A DNA stretch of 5,465 bases from Candidatus Dojkabacteria bacterium (GTDB lineage Bacteria > Patescibacteriota > Dojkabacteria > SC72): assembly GCA_011620305.1 (NCBI GenBank), contig WOZL01000077.1, positions 1 to 5,465 of the forward strand, written 5' to 3'. The notes below the pieces were generated by a model. The model had not been told where the DNA came from and searched no databases. It saw only the letters and a list, made by a program, of their open reading frames with translations. Position 1 is the first letter of the stretch; each line of letters opens with the position of its first letter. This document shows positions 1-5,465 of the stretch, piece by piece. A program made the position numbers and the translations under genes.

Positions 1-1
1 C

Positions 2-334
2 TCAATATTTGGATTACAGTTCATACCAGTTACAATTTCACACCTATCTTTAATACCAATACTGTTAATTATTGTATTAATAAGCATAAACTGGATTACA
101 TTAATATCTTACTACTTCAAACATAAGGATAGAAAAGGATTCTCCCTTTTAGAATTAATAGAGGAACATAAGAGGGATAGTATTAGAAATATTGTTTTCT
201 TAACAATTACAATACTTTCTGTATCGATATTTTTAAAAGGGGAGTTATTAATCCTCTTTATCGTCACATACCTATCCTCTTCTATTTCAATATACCTAAG
301 TACATTTCTACTAAAGAAATTTATCAATGATTAA
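2..334 (+). CDS. Partial integral membrane protein (C-terminal end), function unknown
   Basis: An open frame enters from the left edge and runs 110 codons to a TAA at 332-334, so the N-terminus is missing. The visible part is strongly hydrophobic. It has about three membrane segments: roughly residues 19-43 (rich in L, I and V), 66-82 and 83-106. A charged loop between the first two (residues about 44-65, containing KHKDRKG and EEHKRDSIRN) would favour a cytoplasmic position by the positive-inside rule. The last residues, KKFIND, are also basic. I recognise no family motif, so no enzyme or transporter role is proposed. Its stop lies 8 nt inside miaA in a different frame, which suggests an operon and translational coupling. 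The frame was accepted because it is uninterrupted to the edge, has membrane-protein composition, and abuts miaA on the same strand. An opposite-strand frame over the same stretch is less convincing. Confidence 0.72.
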   Translation, partial: SIFGLQFIPVTISHLSLIPILLIIVLISINWITLISYYFKHKDRKGFSLLELIEEHKRDSIRNIVFLTITILSVSIFLKGELLILFIVTYLSSSISIYLSTFLLKKFIND

Positions 335-1226
335 TTACAGTAAGCCGGTAATAGTAATAGCAGGGCCTACTGCTTCAGGTAAGTCTTCTTTGGCAATTAA
401 ATTAGCTAAAGATATTAACGGATATATTATTAACGCTGACTCTAGACAGGTCTACAAAGAGCTTAGGATTGGTACTGCCCAACCAGTACCAGATATTGTA
501 AAAGATGATGTTTGGTATATAAGTGGTATTAAACATTATCTATATGGTCATGTATCAGCAAAAAAGAGATATAACCTCTACCAGTATCAAAAAGATGTAC
601 AAAAAGTATTTGATAAAGAGAATGGAATACCAATTCTTGTTGGAGGTACTGGACTATACATTGATTGTATAGTTTACAATTACAAACTTAAACAGAACGA
701 AAACACCTCAACTGAATACTCTAGAGAAGAGTTAGAAAAAATGAGTGTTAAGGAGCTACAATCAAAATTAGAAAAAGAAACATTAAAAAAACTTAACAGC
801 AGTGATCGAAATAACCCAGTACGGTTAATCAGAGCTATAGAAAGAGGTGGTGTAAACAGAAAAAAAGGAGAGACACTTAATCACCTATATACAGTAGTAA
901 ATATTGAGGGTAATGAGCTAAAAGACAGAATTAGTAAGAGAGTGGATTTAATGGTAGAACAAGGGCTAGTTGAAGAGGTTAAGGACTTACTAGATAATGG
1001 TTTTAATTTTAAGATGTCAGCTATGCAAAGTATTGGGTATAGAGAATTTGCTGGATATTTTGAAAAGGATAGAACTTTGGAACAAGTTAAAGATGAAATA
1101 ATTTTACGTACTATCCAATACTCTAAAAGACAGAGAACTTGGTTTAAAAGAAATAAAAATATAGTTGAGGTAATTAGATACAATACTCTTTACGAAGAGG
1201 CTTTAAAGTTTTTAAGTATTTCATAA
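327..1226 (+). CDS. miaA: tRNA dimethylallyltransferase (MiaA)
   Basis: MiaA transfers a dimethylallyl group from DMAPP to N6 of A37 in tRNAs that read codons starting with U, the first step towards ms2i6A; it is cytosolic. The 299 residues are slightly short of the usual 300-315. Visible signatures are the P-loop GPTASGKS (13-20), ADSRQVYKELRIGTAQP (37-53) with the presumed catalytic Asp38, VGGTGLY (105-111), the Asp/Arg-rich stretch ending RLIRAIE (166-172), RISKRVDLM with GLVEEV (201-218), QSIGYRE (234-240) and KRQRTWFKR (267-275). The region after His70, usually HHLID, reads HYLYG, so an Asp common there is absent. The ATG lies inside the end of the upstream membrane gene with only a weak purine run before it, so coupled translation is likely. 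The 3' end overlaps the opposite-strand ligase-like gene by 37 nt. Identification is secure. Confidence 0.96.
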   Translation: MINYSKPVIVIAGPTASGKSSLAIKLAKDINGYIINADSRQVYKELRIGTAQPVPDIVKDDVWYISGIKHYLYGHVSAKKRYNLYQYQKDVQKVFDKENGIPILVGGTGLYIDCIVYNYKLKQNENTSTEYSREELEKMSVKELQSKLEKETLKKLNSSDRNNPVRLIRAIERGGVNRKKGETLNHLYTVVNIEGNELKDRISKRVDLMVEQGLVEEVKDLLDNGFNFKMSAMQSIGYREFAGYFEKDRTLEQVKDEIILRTIQYSKRQRTWFKRNKNIVEVIRYNTLYEEALKFLSIS

Positions 1227-1753
1227 TTACTATCCTTTACTCTAACTAAATCTATCTGATTAATATCAAACTGAATTGTCCTCGTAACTTTACTATCAAG
1301 TACATTTTTAATATCTTTAACAATATTTGAGATTTCCTGATTACTTAAATCTTTATTAATTCTACCTATAGCAACATGAGGATGGAAATATCCATTATCC
1401 TTTATCTTTAAAGTATTAGCCATTTTGTATTTTAAATCTCTTAGAGTATCTCCCCCTTGCTCTATTTCCATATACAAAAGAGATCTCATACTCCTATTAG
1501 AGCCAAGCTTAATATCACCTAAGGACACAGTTATTGGCTTATCAAATATTTGGTCAACCTTTTTAGAGATGTATAGCTTTTTAAGAGGACCTATATCCTC
1601 ACTAAGATTTTGCAGTTTAATATGATAATCAGAGGGTTTAATCCAACGAACCTGAATTCCCATATCAGAAAATATTTCAGATATATCATCCATACTATCT
1701 ATGATTTTTTCTCTAGACTTATCGTCTATGAAATACCCTAGGAAGTGATTCAT
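1190..1753 (-). CDS. 2'-5' RNA ligase / 2H phosphodiesterase-like protein (LigT/ThpR type), altered motifs
   Basis: The 187 residues fit the size and layout of the 2H phosphoesterase superfamily (LigT/ThpR). In that superfamily two His-x-Thr/Ser-x motifs act on 2'-5' or 2',3'-cyclic phosphodiester bonds in RNA. The segment WIKPSDYHIKL (37-47) matches the usual W-x-x-P-x-x-x-H-I-T-L, and FHPHVAIGRI (123-132) matches the usual HPHVTIGR. Both motif histidines, His44 and His126, are present, but the Thr/Ser is Lys46 in the first motif and Ala128 in the second. Catalysis may therefore be weakened or changed; binding of RNA or a cyclic nucleotide is the alternative. The ATG (1751-1753) is supported by a strong GAGGAG inside the end of serS, 1 nt after the serS stop, so it is probably cotranscribed with serS. 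The family call is fairly sure; the activity is not. Confidence 0.82.
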   Translation of the reverse strand: MNHFLGYFIDDKSREKIIDSMDDISEIFSDMGIQVRWIKPSDYHIKLQNLSEDIGPLKKLYISKKVDQIFDKPITVSLGDIKLGSNRSMRSLLYMEIEQGGDTLRDLKYKMANTLKIKDNGYFHPHVAIGRINKDLSNQEISNIVKDIKNVLDSKVTRTIQFDINQIDLVRVKDSNYEILKNFKASS

Positions 1754-1754
1754 A

Positions 1755-3020
1755 TTACTCCTCTATTTTATCAAATCCTGTGTATTTCTGTAGTACTTCA
1801 GGAACTAATATACTTCCATCTTTCTGTTGGTATGTTTCTAGTATAGCTACCATTAATCTACTTGTAGCTAAACCTGAACCATTAAGAGTATGCATATATC
1901 TAATATCCCCATCTTTAGTTCTGTACCTCATCTGTCCTCTTCTAGATTGATACTCTCTTGTATTTGAGATAGAGCTCACTTCATAGTACTGCTCAAGAGT
2001 TGGTAACCAAACCTCGATATCTATTGTCTTCGCTGCTGCTGCAGAGCAATCTCCAGCTGCTAGTTTTACTCTGTTGTAATGTAATCCTAAACCTTCTACT
2101 AATTTCTCTGCTTTACCAACAAGCTCATCAAAAAGGTCATCTGATTGTTCTTGAGTAGCAAATATATACATCTCAACCTTATTAAACTGATGAACTCTAA
2201 TTAGTCCTCTTTCATTCTTTCTATAACTACCTGCCTCTCTTCTGTAGCATGGTGTATATGCGAAAAACTTCTGTGGCAAATCTTTCTCTTCAAGAATTTC
2301 ATCTCTATAGATACTAGTTAATGATGTCTCAGCCGTAGGGATTAAACATTGGTCATGCTCTACCCAATATACATCATCTTTAAACTTAGGAAGTTGTCCT
2401 GCTGCATATGCTGAATTCTCATTTACAATATGAGGTGGAATTATCATCTCATACCCATCTTGTAGATGAGCATCTATAAAGTAGTTAAGTAATGCCCATT
2501 CAAGTTGTGCACCCTTACTTCTATACATACTGAAATTAGCACCTGATATCTTTGATGCTCTCTCAAAGTCTAATATACCTAACTTCTCACCTAACTCTAT
2601 GTGATCCTTAGGTTCGAAATCAAATTTTGGTTTCTCACCCGATGTCCCTACTATCTTGTTGTATGCTTTACCGTCTGCTGGGACATCTTCATCAGGTATA
2701 TTAGGTAAAACTTCGAGAAGTTCCTGTATCTTTCTCTCTTTTTCCTTTAGTTTCTCCTCTACCTTTTTAATTTCATCAGACTTCTCTTTAAGCTCTTTGA
2801 TAAGATTGTTAAACGCTTCACTACCTTTATCTAGCTTAGCCATCTGATCGTTATACTCATTTTGCTCAGCTCTTTTCTTATCGTACTCTGCTTGAAGTTC
2901 TTTCCTCTCATTCTCTAACTCAACAATTTCCTCTAGATGTAAATCACTGCTTGCAACTCTCTTAAGTAAAGCTCTTTTGACTTCTTTGGTATCTTCAACA
3001 ATTCTTTTTATATCTATCAT
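1755..3020 (-). CDS. serS: Serine--tRNA ligase (SerRS)
   Basis: SerRS attaches serine to tRNA-Ser (and to tRNA-Sec where present) through seryl-adenylate; it is a cytosolic class II homodimer. The 421 residues are the normal length. The N-terminus (MIDIKRIVED) is typical. Residues about 30-103 form the long Lys/Glu-rich antiparallel coiled coil that grips the tRNA-Ser variable arm, ending at the family hallmark LPNIPDEDVP (105-114). The catalytic core shows motif 1 near GYEMIIPP (189-196), TAE (229-231), motif 2 from CYRREAGS to VHQFNKVE (258-283, Arg260 and Glu262), the serine-site region AGDCSAAAAKTIDIEVW, EVSSISN and QSRR, and motif 3 GSGLATSR (381-388) with the conserved Arg388. It is first in a minus-strand operon with the 2H-type gene. 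No clear Shine-Dalgarno precedes the ATG. No key residue is visibly missing. Confidence 0.97.
   Translation of the reverse strand: MIDIKRIVEDTKEVKRALLKRVASSDLHLEEIVELENERKELQAEYDKKRAEQNEYNDQMAKLDKGSEAFNNLIKELKEKSDEIKKVEEKLKEKERKIQELLEVLPNIPDEDVPADGKAYNKIVGTSGEKPKFDFEPKDHIELGEKLGILDFERASKISGANFSMYRSKGAQLEWALLNYFIDAHLQDGYEMIIPPHIVNENSAYAAGQLPKFKDDVYWVEHDQCLIPTAETSLTSIYRDEILEEKDLPQKFFAYTPCYRREAGSYRKNERGLIRVHQFNKVEMYIFATQEQSDDLFDELVGKAEKLVEGLGLHYNRVKLAAGDCSAAAAKTIDIEVWLPTLEQYYEVSSISNTREYQSRRGQMRYRTKDGDIRYMHTLNGSGLATSRLMVAILETYQQKDGSILVPEVLQKYTGFDKIEE
1758..1763 (-). promoter_or_regulatory. Shine-Dalgarno sequence of the 2H-type gene
   Basis: On the minus strand the sequence reads AGAGGAG-TAAT-ATG. 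The GAGGAG lies in the last two sense codons of serS, 4 nt before the ATG at 1753. It is the clearest anti-16S match in the window, fixes this start codon, and shows that the host does use Shine-Dalgarno initiation for internal operon genes. Confidence 0.8.
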
Positions 3021-3057
3021 CGAATTTTCTTAATATGTTAATATAAACGCATTATAT

Positions 3058-3087
3058 TTGTATTATATTCTTTGTACCTAGTATAAT
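3058..3087 (+). promoter_or_regulatory. Candidate leaderless promoter for the DHH phosphoesterase gene
   Basis: A perfect TATAAT (3082-3087) ends 6 nt before the ATG at 3094, so transcription would start at or next to the start codon. A weak TTGTAT (3058-3063) sits 18 bp upstream as a possible -35. The only Shine-Dalgarno-like bases, AAGG at 3089-3092, are 1 nt from the ATG, too close to work as usual. The -10 overlaps the proposed serS -35. Confidence 0.55.
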
Positions 3088-3090
3088 CAA
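3062..3090 (-). promoter_or_regulatory. Candidate sigma70-type promoter for serS
   Basis: On the minus strand TTGATT (3090-3085) is followed after 17 bp by TATAAT (3067-3062), a 4/6 match to the -35 consensus plus a perfect -10. Transcription would start near 3055 and leave a leader of about 35 nt. A second TATAAT (3056-3051) lies downstream but lacks a -35 at the right distance. AT-rich sequence makes chance matches common, so this remains a prediction. Confidence 0.5.
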
Positions 3091-3093
3091 GGT

Positions 3094-4095
3094 ATGGATA
3101 AGCAGCATAAAGCACTAAAAAAATATATAGAGAAAGCAGAAAACATACTAGTAGTATCACATAGAGGACCTGATATGGATGCTTTTTCAAGTATGTTACT
3201 TGTTAAAGAATTTATAAACATTAACTACCCCAGAAAAAACGTAATTGTTAAAGCTAAACAGTTACCGAGTTTTAATATACCTAGAATGCATGATGTTACA
3301 GTTGTAGAGAAGTATGACCAAGGTGATGAGGATTTGATAATTATAGTTGATGCCGCAAAAATTGATTTGGTTTGTGAAAATGAGGATGGTCTGATGGACT
3401 CACCTGCAGATATTGTTGTTATCGATCATCATATGACTTACAGTGATAAACATGACTTAGTAATCAATGAAGAGAGAAGCTCTGCTGCAGAACAGGTTAT
3501 ATACACTTTCAAAGAGATATTAGGTAAAAAATTTAAACTTACTGATGAGATTGCTCAACTAGGACAATTTGGTATTAGTTCTGATACGGGCAGATTTCTA
3601 TATGAGACTACTCAACCTGATACTTTTAGATTGTATGCAGACCTTTATGAATTTTACCCTATCGATCTAGAAGAGATTACATATAAAACCAACAAAATAC
3701 CTCTTACTTCTAAAGATGTAATTGCAGAGTTGCTAAAGAGGTTAATTGTGGAGGGAGATATGGCATATACATATGTAAAAAAGGAAGATACGGATAGGTG
3801 GGAGAGATCTGATATCGCCGAAGGTGTTACATTTGTAAAAAACAATATTATACGCTTTATACAAGGTGTACATTGGGGTTTTATAATAAAATATGTAAGT
3901 GAGGAACCTAATAACTGGTATGTTTCTTTTAGAGCTACTAAAGGATATCAGAGAGTAGATAAAATTGCTGAGGAGTTAGGTGGTGGTGGTCATATGTATG
4001 CTAGTGGGGTTAAAATAGAGTATCCTGAGTCTAAGAGTGTAGATCAGGTACTTAGAGATGTTTTAACTGTAATTAAGAAGCATCAGTCTCTTTAA
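3094..4095 (+). CDS. DHH-DHHA1 family phosphoesterase (NrnA/RecJ-like)
   Basis: This is a manganese-dependent phosphoesterase of the DHH superfamily. Relatives include NrnA-type nanoRNases, which degrade 2-5 nt RNAs and dephosphorylate pAp, as well as c-di-AMP/pApA hydrolases. The 333 residues are about the NrnA length and there is no membrane or sensor domain. The metal-binding motifs are visible in order: HRGPDMDA (23-30; His23, Asp27, Asp29), IIIVDAA (82-88; Asp86), VVIDHH (108-113; Asp111-His112-His113) and FGISSDTGRF (159-168; Asp164). The C-terminal DHHA1 substrate-binding domain has GGGGHMYASG (296-305). All expected catalytic residues are present, so it should be active, but the substrate cannot be decided from sequence alone. 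The gene is monocistronic here, divergent from serS, and its 3' end overlaps the next, opposite-strand gene by 23 nt. The start is supported by the -10 box just upstream and a family-typical N-terminus. Confidence 0.9.
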   Translation: MDKQHKALKKYIEKAENILVVSHRGPDMDAFSSMLLVKEFININYPRKNVIVKAKQLPSFNIPRMHDVTVVEKYDQGDEDLIIIVDAAKIDLVCENEDGLMDSPADIVVIDHHMTYSDKHDLVINEERSSAAEQVIYTFKEILGKKFKLTDEIAQLGQFGISSDTGRFLYETTQPDTFRLYADLYEFYPIDLEEITYKTNKIPLTSKDVIAELLKRLIVEGDMAYTYVKKEDTDRWERSDIAEGVTFVKNNIIRFIQGVHWGFIIKYVSEEPNNWYVSFRATKGYQRVDKIAEELGGGGHMYASGVKIEYPESKSVDQVLRDVLTVIKKHQSL

Positions 4096-4465
4096 CCTTT
4101 CCCTTTTTATTTTCTGTCTGTTCTTCTAATTCTTTTACTTTCCACATAAAGAGTCTGCTTTTGTCTCTAGCATCTGGATAATCAGCTGTAAAGCGATATG
4201 CACTTTCTAATACACTTCTAGGTTTCTCCTTAGCCCACTTTATATACATAGACATTCTTTCTTTATCGTTCAATGCATTAGCTAGCCAAGCACCGTATGA
4301 TTGATACTCTTTAGTAACATATCCTTTTTTCTTACCACTTATATATTTGGAGTTTACATACTCTGAGGTATCGAATAATTCTTCCTGATCTTTTTCATCC
4401 TTTCTCTTATTATCATCACTTACTTTCTTTTTAAGGTCATTGATAATGTTACCTATTGATTCCAT
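4073..4465 (-). CDS. Unrecognised 130-aa charged protein downstream of lysS
   Basis: I do not recognise this family with confidence. There is no signal peptide or membrane segment, so it is probably cytosolic. Residues 10-50 are a low-complexity Lys/Asp/Glu-rich stretch, likely disordered. Residues about 54-113 form an aromatic-rich, probably helical core with YGAWLANALND (57-67), MYIKWAKEKPRSVLESAYRF (73-92) and RLFMWKVKEL (104-113). The tail (114-130) is again charged. From memory, short uncharacterised proteins with a similar YG-x2-LA, YIK-x-AK, PR-x2-LE and LFMWK pattern occur in Patescibacteria, but this was not checked. The gene starts 11 nt after the lysS stop and may be cotranscribed with it. 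It also has its own TATAAT 5 nt before the ATG. Its 3' end overlaps the DHH gene. A nucleic-acid or ribosome-associated role would fit its charge and neighbours, but no function is assigned. Confidence 0.78.
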   Translation of the reverse strand: MESIGNIINDLKKKVSDDNKRKDEKDQEELFDTSEYVNSKYISGKKKGYVTKEYQSYGAWLANALNDKERMSMYIKWAKEKPRSVLESAYRFTADYPDARDKSRLFMWKVKELEEQTENKKGKVKETDAS

Positions 4466-4470
4466 ACCTA

Positions 4471-4476
4471 ATTATA
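4471..4476 (-). promoter_or_regulatory. Candidate leaderless -10 box for the 130-aa gene
   Basis: On the minus strand TATAAT directly follows the TAG stop of lysS and ends 5 nt before the ATG (4465). The surrounding string matches that before the DHH gene almost exactly. No good -35 is visible 16-18 bp upstream, inside the lysS end. It may give the 130-aa gene a lysS-independent, leaderless transcript. Confidence 0.45.
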
Positions 4477-5465
4477 CTACCTCTTAGGAAACTTAACTTT
4501 CCCTTTATAAATCTTTCTTGTAATATTATCAACCTCAGGCTTAAGCTGTGGGAAAAATGTCCCCTCTCTAGCTGAAACATCCTCTAAAAACCAAAATATT
4601 CTCTCACTCTGACCATACCCACTAGCAGGAGGCATACCGTACTCTAACATCTCTACAAAATCTATATCCAACATCTGAGCTTCCTCATCACCCTCCTCCC
4701 TAAGTCTCTGTTGTTCTAAAAATCTCTCTAATTGATCTAATGGATTATTAATCTCTGAATATCCATTACCCAACTCACTACCTGCTATGATTACCTGAAA
4801 TCTCTGTGTAATCTCTTCTCTTTCATCATATGACTTAGCTAAAGGAGAAAGAAATTTTGGTTGATTTATTAAAAAAGCAGGACCTGAGATATCATTCCTA
4901 ATATTCTTCCAAAGTGTATCTATCAACCTATTCCTATTAGCATCTGTCTCTATCTCTAAATGCTCACCCTCTACAACTTTACGAATATCTTCAATACCGT
5001 CCTTAAAAATATCTACACCGTATCTATCTTTAATACCCTGTGTGTAATCTATCTCCTCCCACTCATCTGCTAAATCAAATGTATGACCTCTAGTTGTAAA
5101 CTCTGTTTTACCATATATCTCATTAGCAATCCTTAAGAAAAGCTCTCTAACTAATTTCATATTATCCCTAAAATCAGCATATGCCCAATACCACTCTATA
5201 TCGTAAAATTCTTGAAGATGCTCATCATCCATACCCTCATTTCTAAAGTGGGGACCAAATGTATATATCTTTTCATACCCAGCACCCAGTAATCTCTTTT
5301 GATAAAGCTCAGTAGAGATTCTTAGGTAGAAATCTTGATCTAGTGCATTGTGATGAGTAGTAAATGGAGTTGCATCTGCACCACCAGTTACAGGTTCAAG
5401 TATTGGCACCTCCACTTCCATGAATCCATGCTCTCTTAAGAAATCTCTTTGTACTTGCCAAAATT
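4477..5465 (-). CDS. lysS: Lysine--tRNA ligase, class II (C-terminal catalytic part; 5' end off the window)
   Basis: LysRS charges tRNA-Lys in the cytosol. The frame is open to the right edge, leaving 328 complete residues of a family usually near 490-510, so the N-terminal OB-fold anticodon-binding domain lies outside. An ATG at 5419-5421 is internal to motif 1 (GFMEVEVPIL, fragment residues 13-22) and is not the start. GGADATPFTTHHNALD (27-42) with YLRISTELYQKRL is specific to LysRS. Motif 2 contains FRNEG (73-77) followed by the unusual EHLQEFYDIEWYWAY. The lysine/ATP pocket EYGMPPASGYG (274-284) leads into motif 3, GYGQSER (282-288), where bacterial LysRS normally reads GLGIGIDR. About 40 residues follow the motif 3 Arg, ending in a basic tail (KGKVKFPKR), somewhat longer than in E. 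coli LysS. The stop is TAG. The 130-aa gene follows after 11 nt. Confidence 0.9.
   Translation of the reverse strand, partial: FWQVQRDFLREHGFMEVEVPILEPVTGGADATPFTTHHNALDQDFYLRISTELYQKRLLGAGYEKIYTFGPHFRNEGMDDEHLQEFYDIEWYWAYADFRDNMKLVRELFLRIANEIYGKTEFTTRGHTFDLADEWEEIDYTQGIKDRYGVDIFKDGIEDIRKVVEGEHLEIETDANRNRLIDTLWKNIRNDISGPAFLINQPKFLSPLAKSYDEREEITQRFQVIIAGSELGNGYSEINNPLDQLERFLEQQRLREEGDEEAQMLDIDFVEMLEYGMPPASGYGQSERIFWFLEDVSAREGTFFPQLKPEVDNITRKIYKGKVKFPKR

Noticed and set aside
112..327. Minus-strand open frame of 71 codons
   Set aside because: It lies antisense to the membrane-protein end, has no recognisable motif or start signal, and the plus-strand frame is open to the edge and joins miaA.
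881..1183. Minus-strand 100-codon frame inside miaA
   Set aside because: It is a shadow of a secure MiaA coding region; its Ser/Leu-rich composition is what an AT-rich antisense frame gives.
2656..2847. Plus-strand Ser/Phe-rich frame within serS
   Set aside because: It is the antisense of the Lys/Glu coiled coil of SerRS, which always reads as Ser/Phe/Leu runs. Similar shadows at 1425-1625 and 3654-3845 were dropped for the same reason.
3021..3093. T-box or other riboswitch upstream of serS
   Set aside because: Only 73 nt are available and the predicted leader is about 35 nt, too short for a T-box. No conserved stem or antiterminator sequence is visible.
4096..4118. T-rich tract after the DHH gene as an intrinsic terminator
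   Set aside because: There is a run of T and C but no GC-rich inverted repeat before it, and the tract is the coding sequence of the Lys-rich C-terminus of the 130-aa protein.
327..4465. Recoded UGA (as in Gracilibacteria or Absconditabacteria)
   Set aside because: No gene ends in TGA, but none contains an in-frame TGA either, and Gly and Trp are encoded normally. Seven stops are too few to infer a code change.
1..5465. tRNA genes, CRISPR arrays, insertion sequences or long repeats
   Set aside because: Coding sequence fills nearly the whole window, and no tandem or inverted repeat of note was seen beyond the short shared start box.

Overview
This is a compact, AT-rich bacterial window made almost entirely of translation and RNA-metabolism genes. 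Several traits suggest a reduced-genome bacterium of the Candidate Phyla Radiation (Patescibacteria) type: low GC, almost no intergenic DNA, genes overlapping tail to tail, divergent housekeeping enzymes and a short unrecognised protein beside lysS. That placement is inferred from style and remembered family patterns, not from a search. All stops seen are TAA except one TAG (lysS). No in-frame TGA interrupts any of the genes, so nothing here calls for a recoded genetic code.

Layout: (1) positions 2-334, plus strand, hold the C-terminal end of a multi-pass membrane protein. It overlaps (2) miaA (327-1226, plus), the tRNA A37 dimethylallyltransferase, by 8 nt. (3) A 2'-5' RNA ligase/cyclic phosphodiesterase-like protein (1190-1753, minus) converges on miaA with a 37-nt tail overlap. 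It lies 1 nt downstream of (4) serS (1755-3020, minus), so the two form a tight operon. (5) A 73-nt divergent intergenic region (3021-3093) carries promoter-like sequences for both directions. (6) A DHH-DHHA1 phosphoesterase of the NrnA/RecJ-like class (3094-4095, plus) converges with a 23-nt overlap on (7) an unrecognised 130-aa charged protein (4073-4465, minus). That gene lies 11 nt downstream of (8) lysS (4477 to beyond 5465, minus), whose N-terminal part is outside the window.

The known genes act at linked steps: two aminoacyl-tRNA synthetases charge tRNA, MiaA modifies tRNAs that read U-starting codons (which include serine UCN codons), and the DHH and 2H-type proteins probably act on short RNA or nucleotide substrates. 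No mobile element, CRISPR array, RNA gene or convincing intrinsic terminator was seen.

The most interesting signal is regulatory. The DHH gene and the 130-aa gene start with nearly the same string, TAGTATAAT, then one or two bases, then AGGTATGGA. This puts a consensus -10 box 5-6 nt before the ATG, the geometry expected of leaderless transcripts. In contrast, the ligase-like gene has a clear Shine-Dalgarno sequence and miaA appears to be translationally coupled. I see no obviously new defence or enzymatic system. The 130-aa protein and the altered catalytic motifs of the 2H-type protein are the best candidates for undescribed biology.
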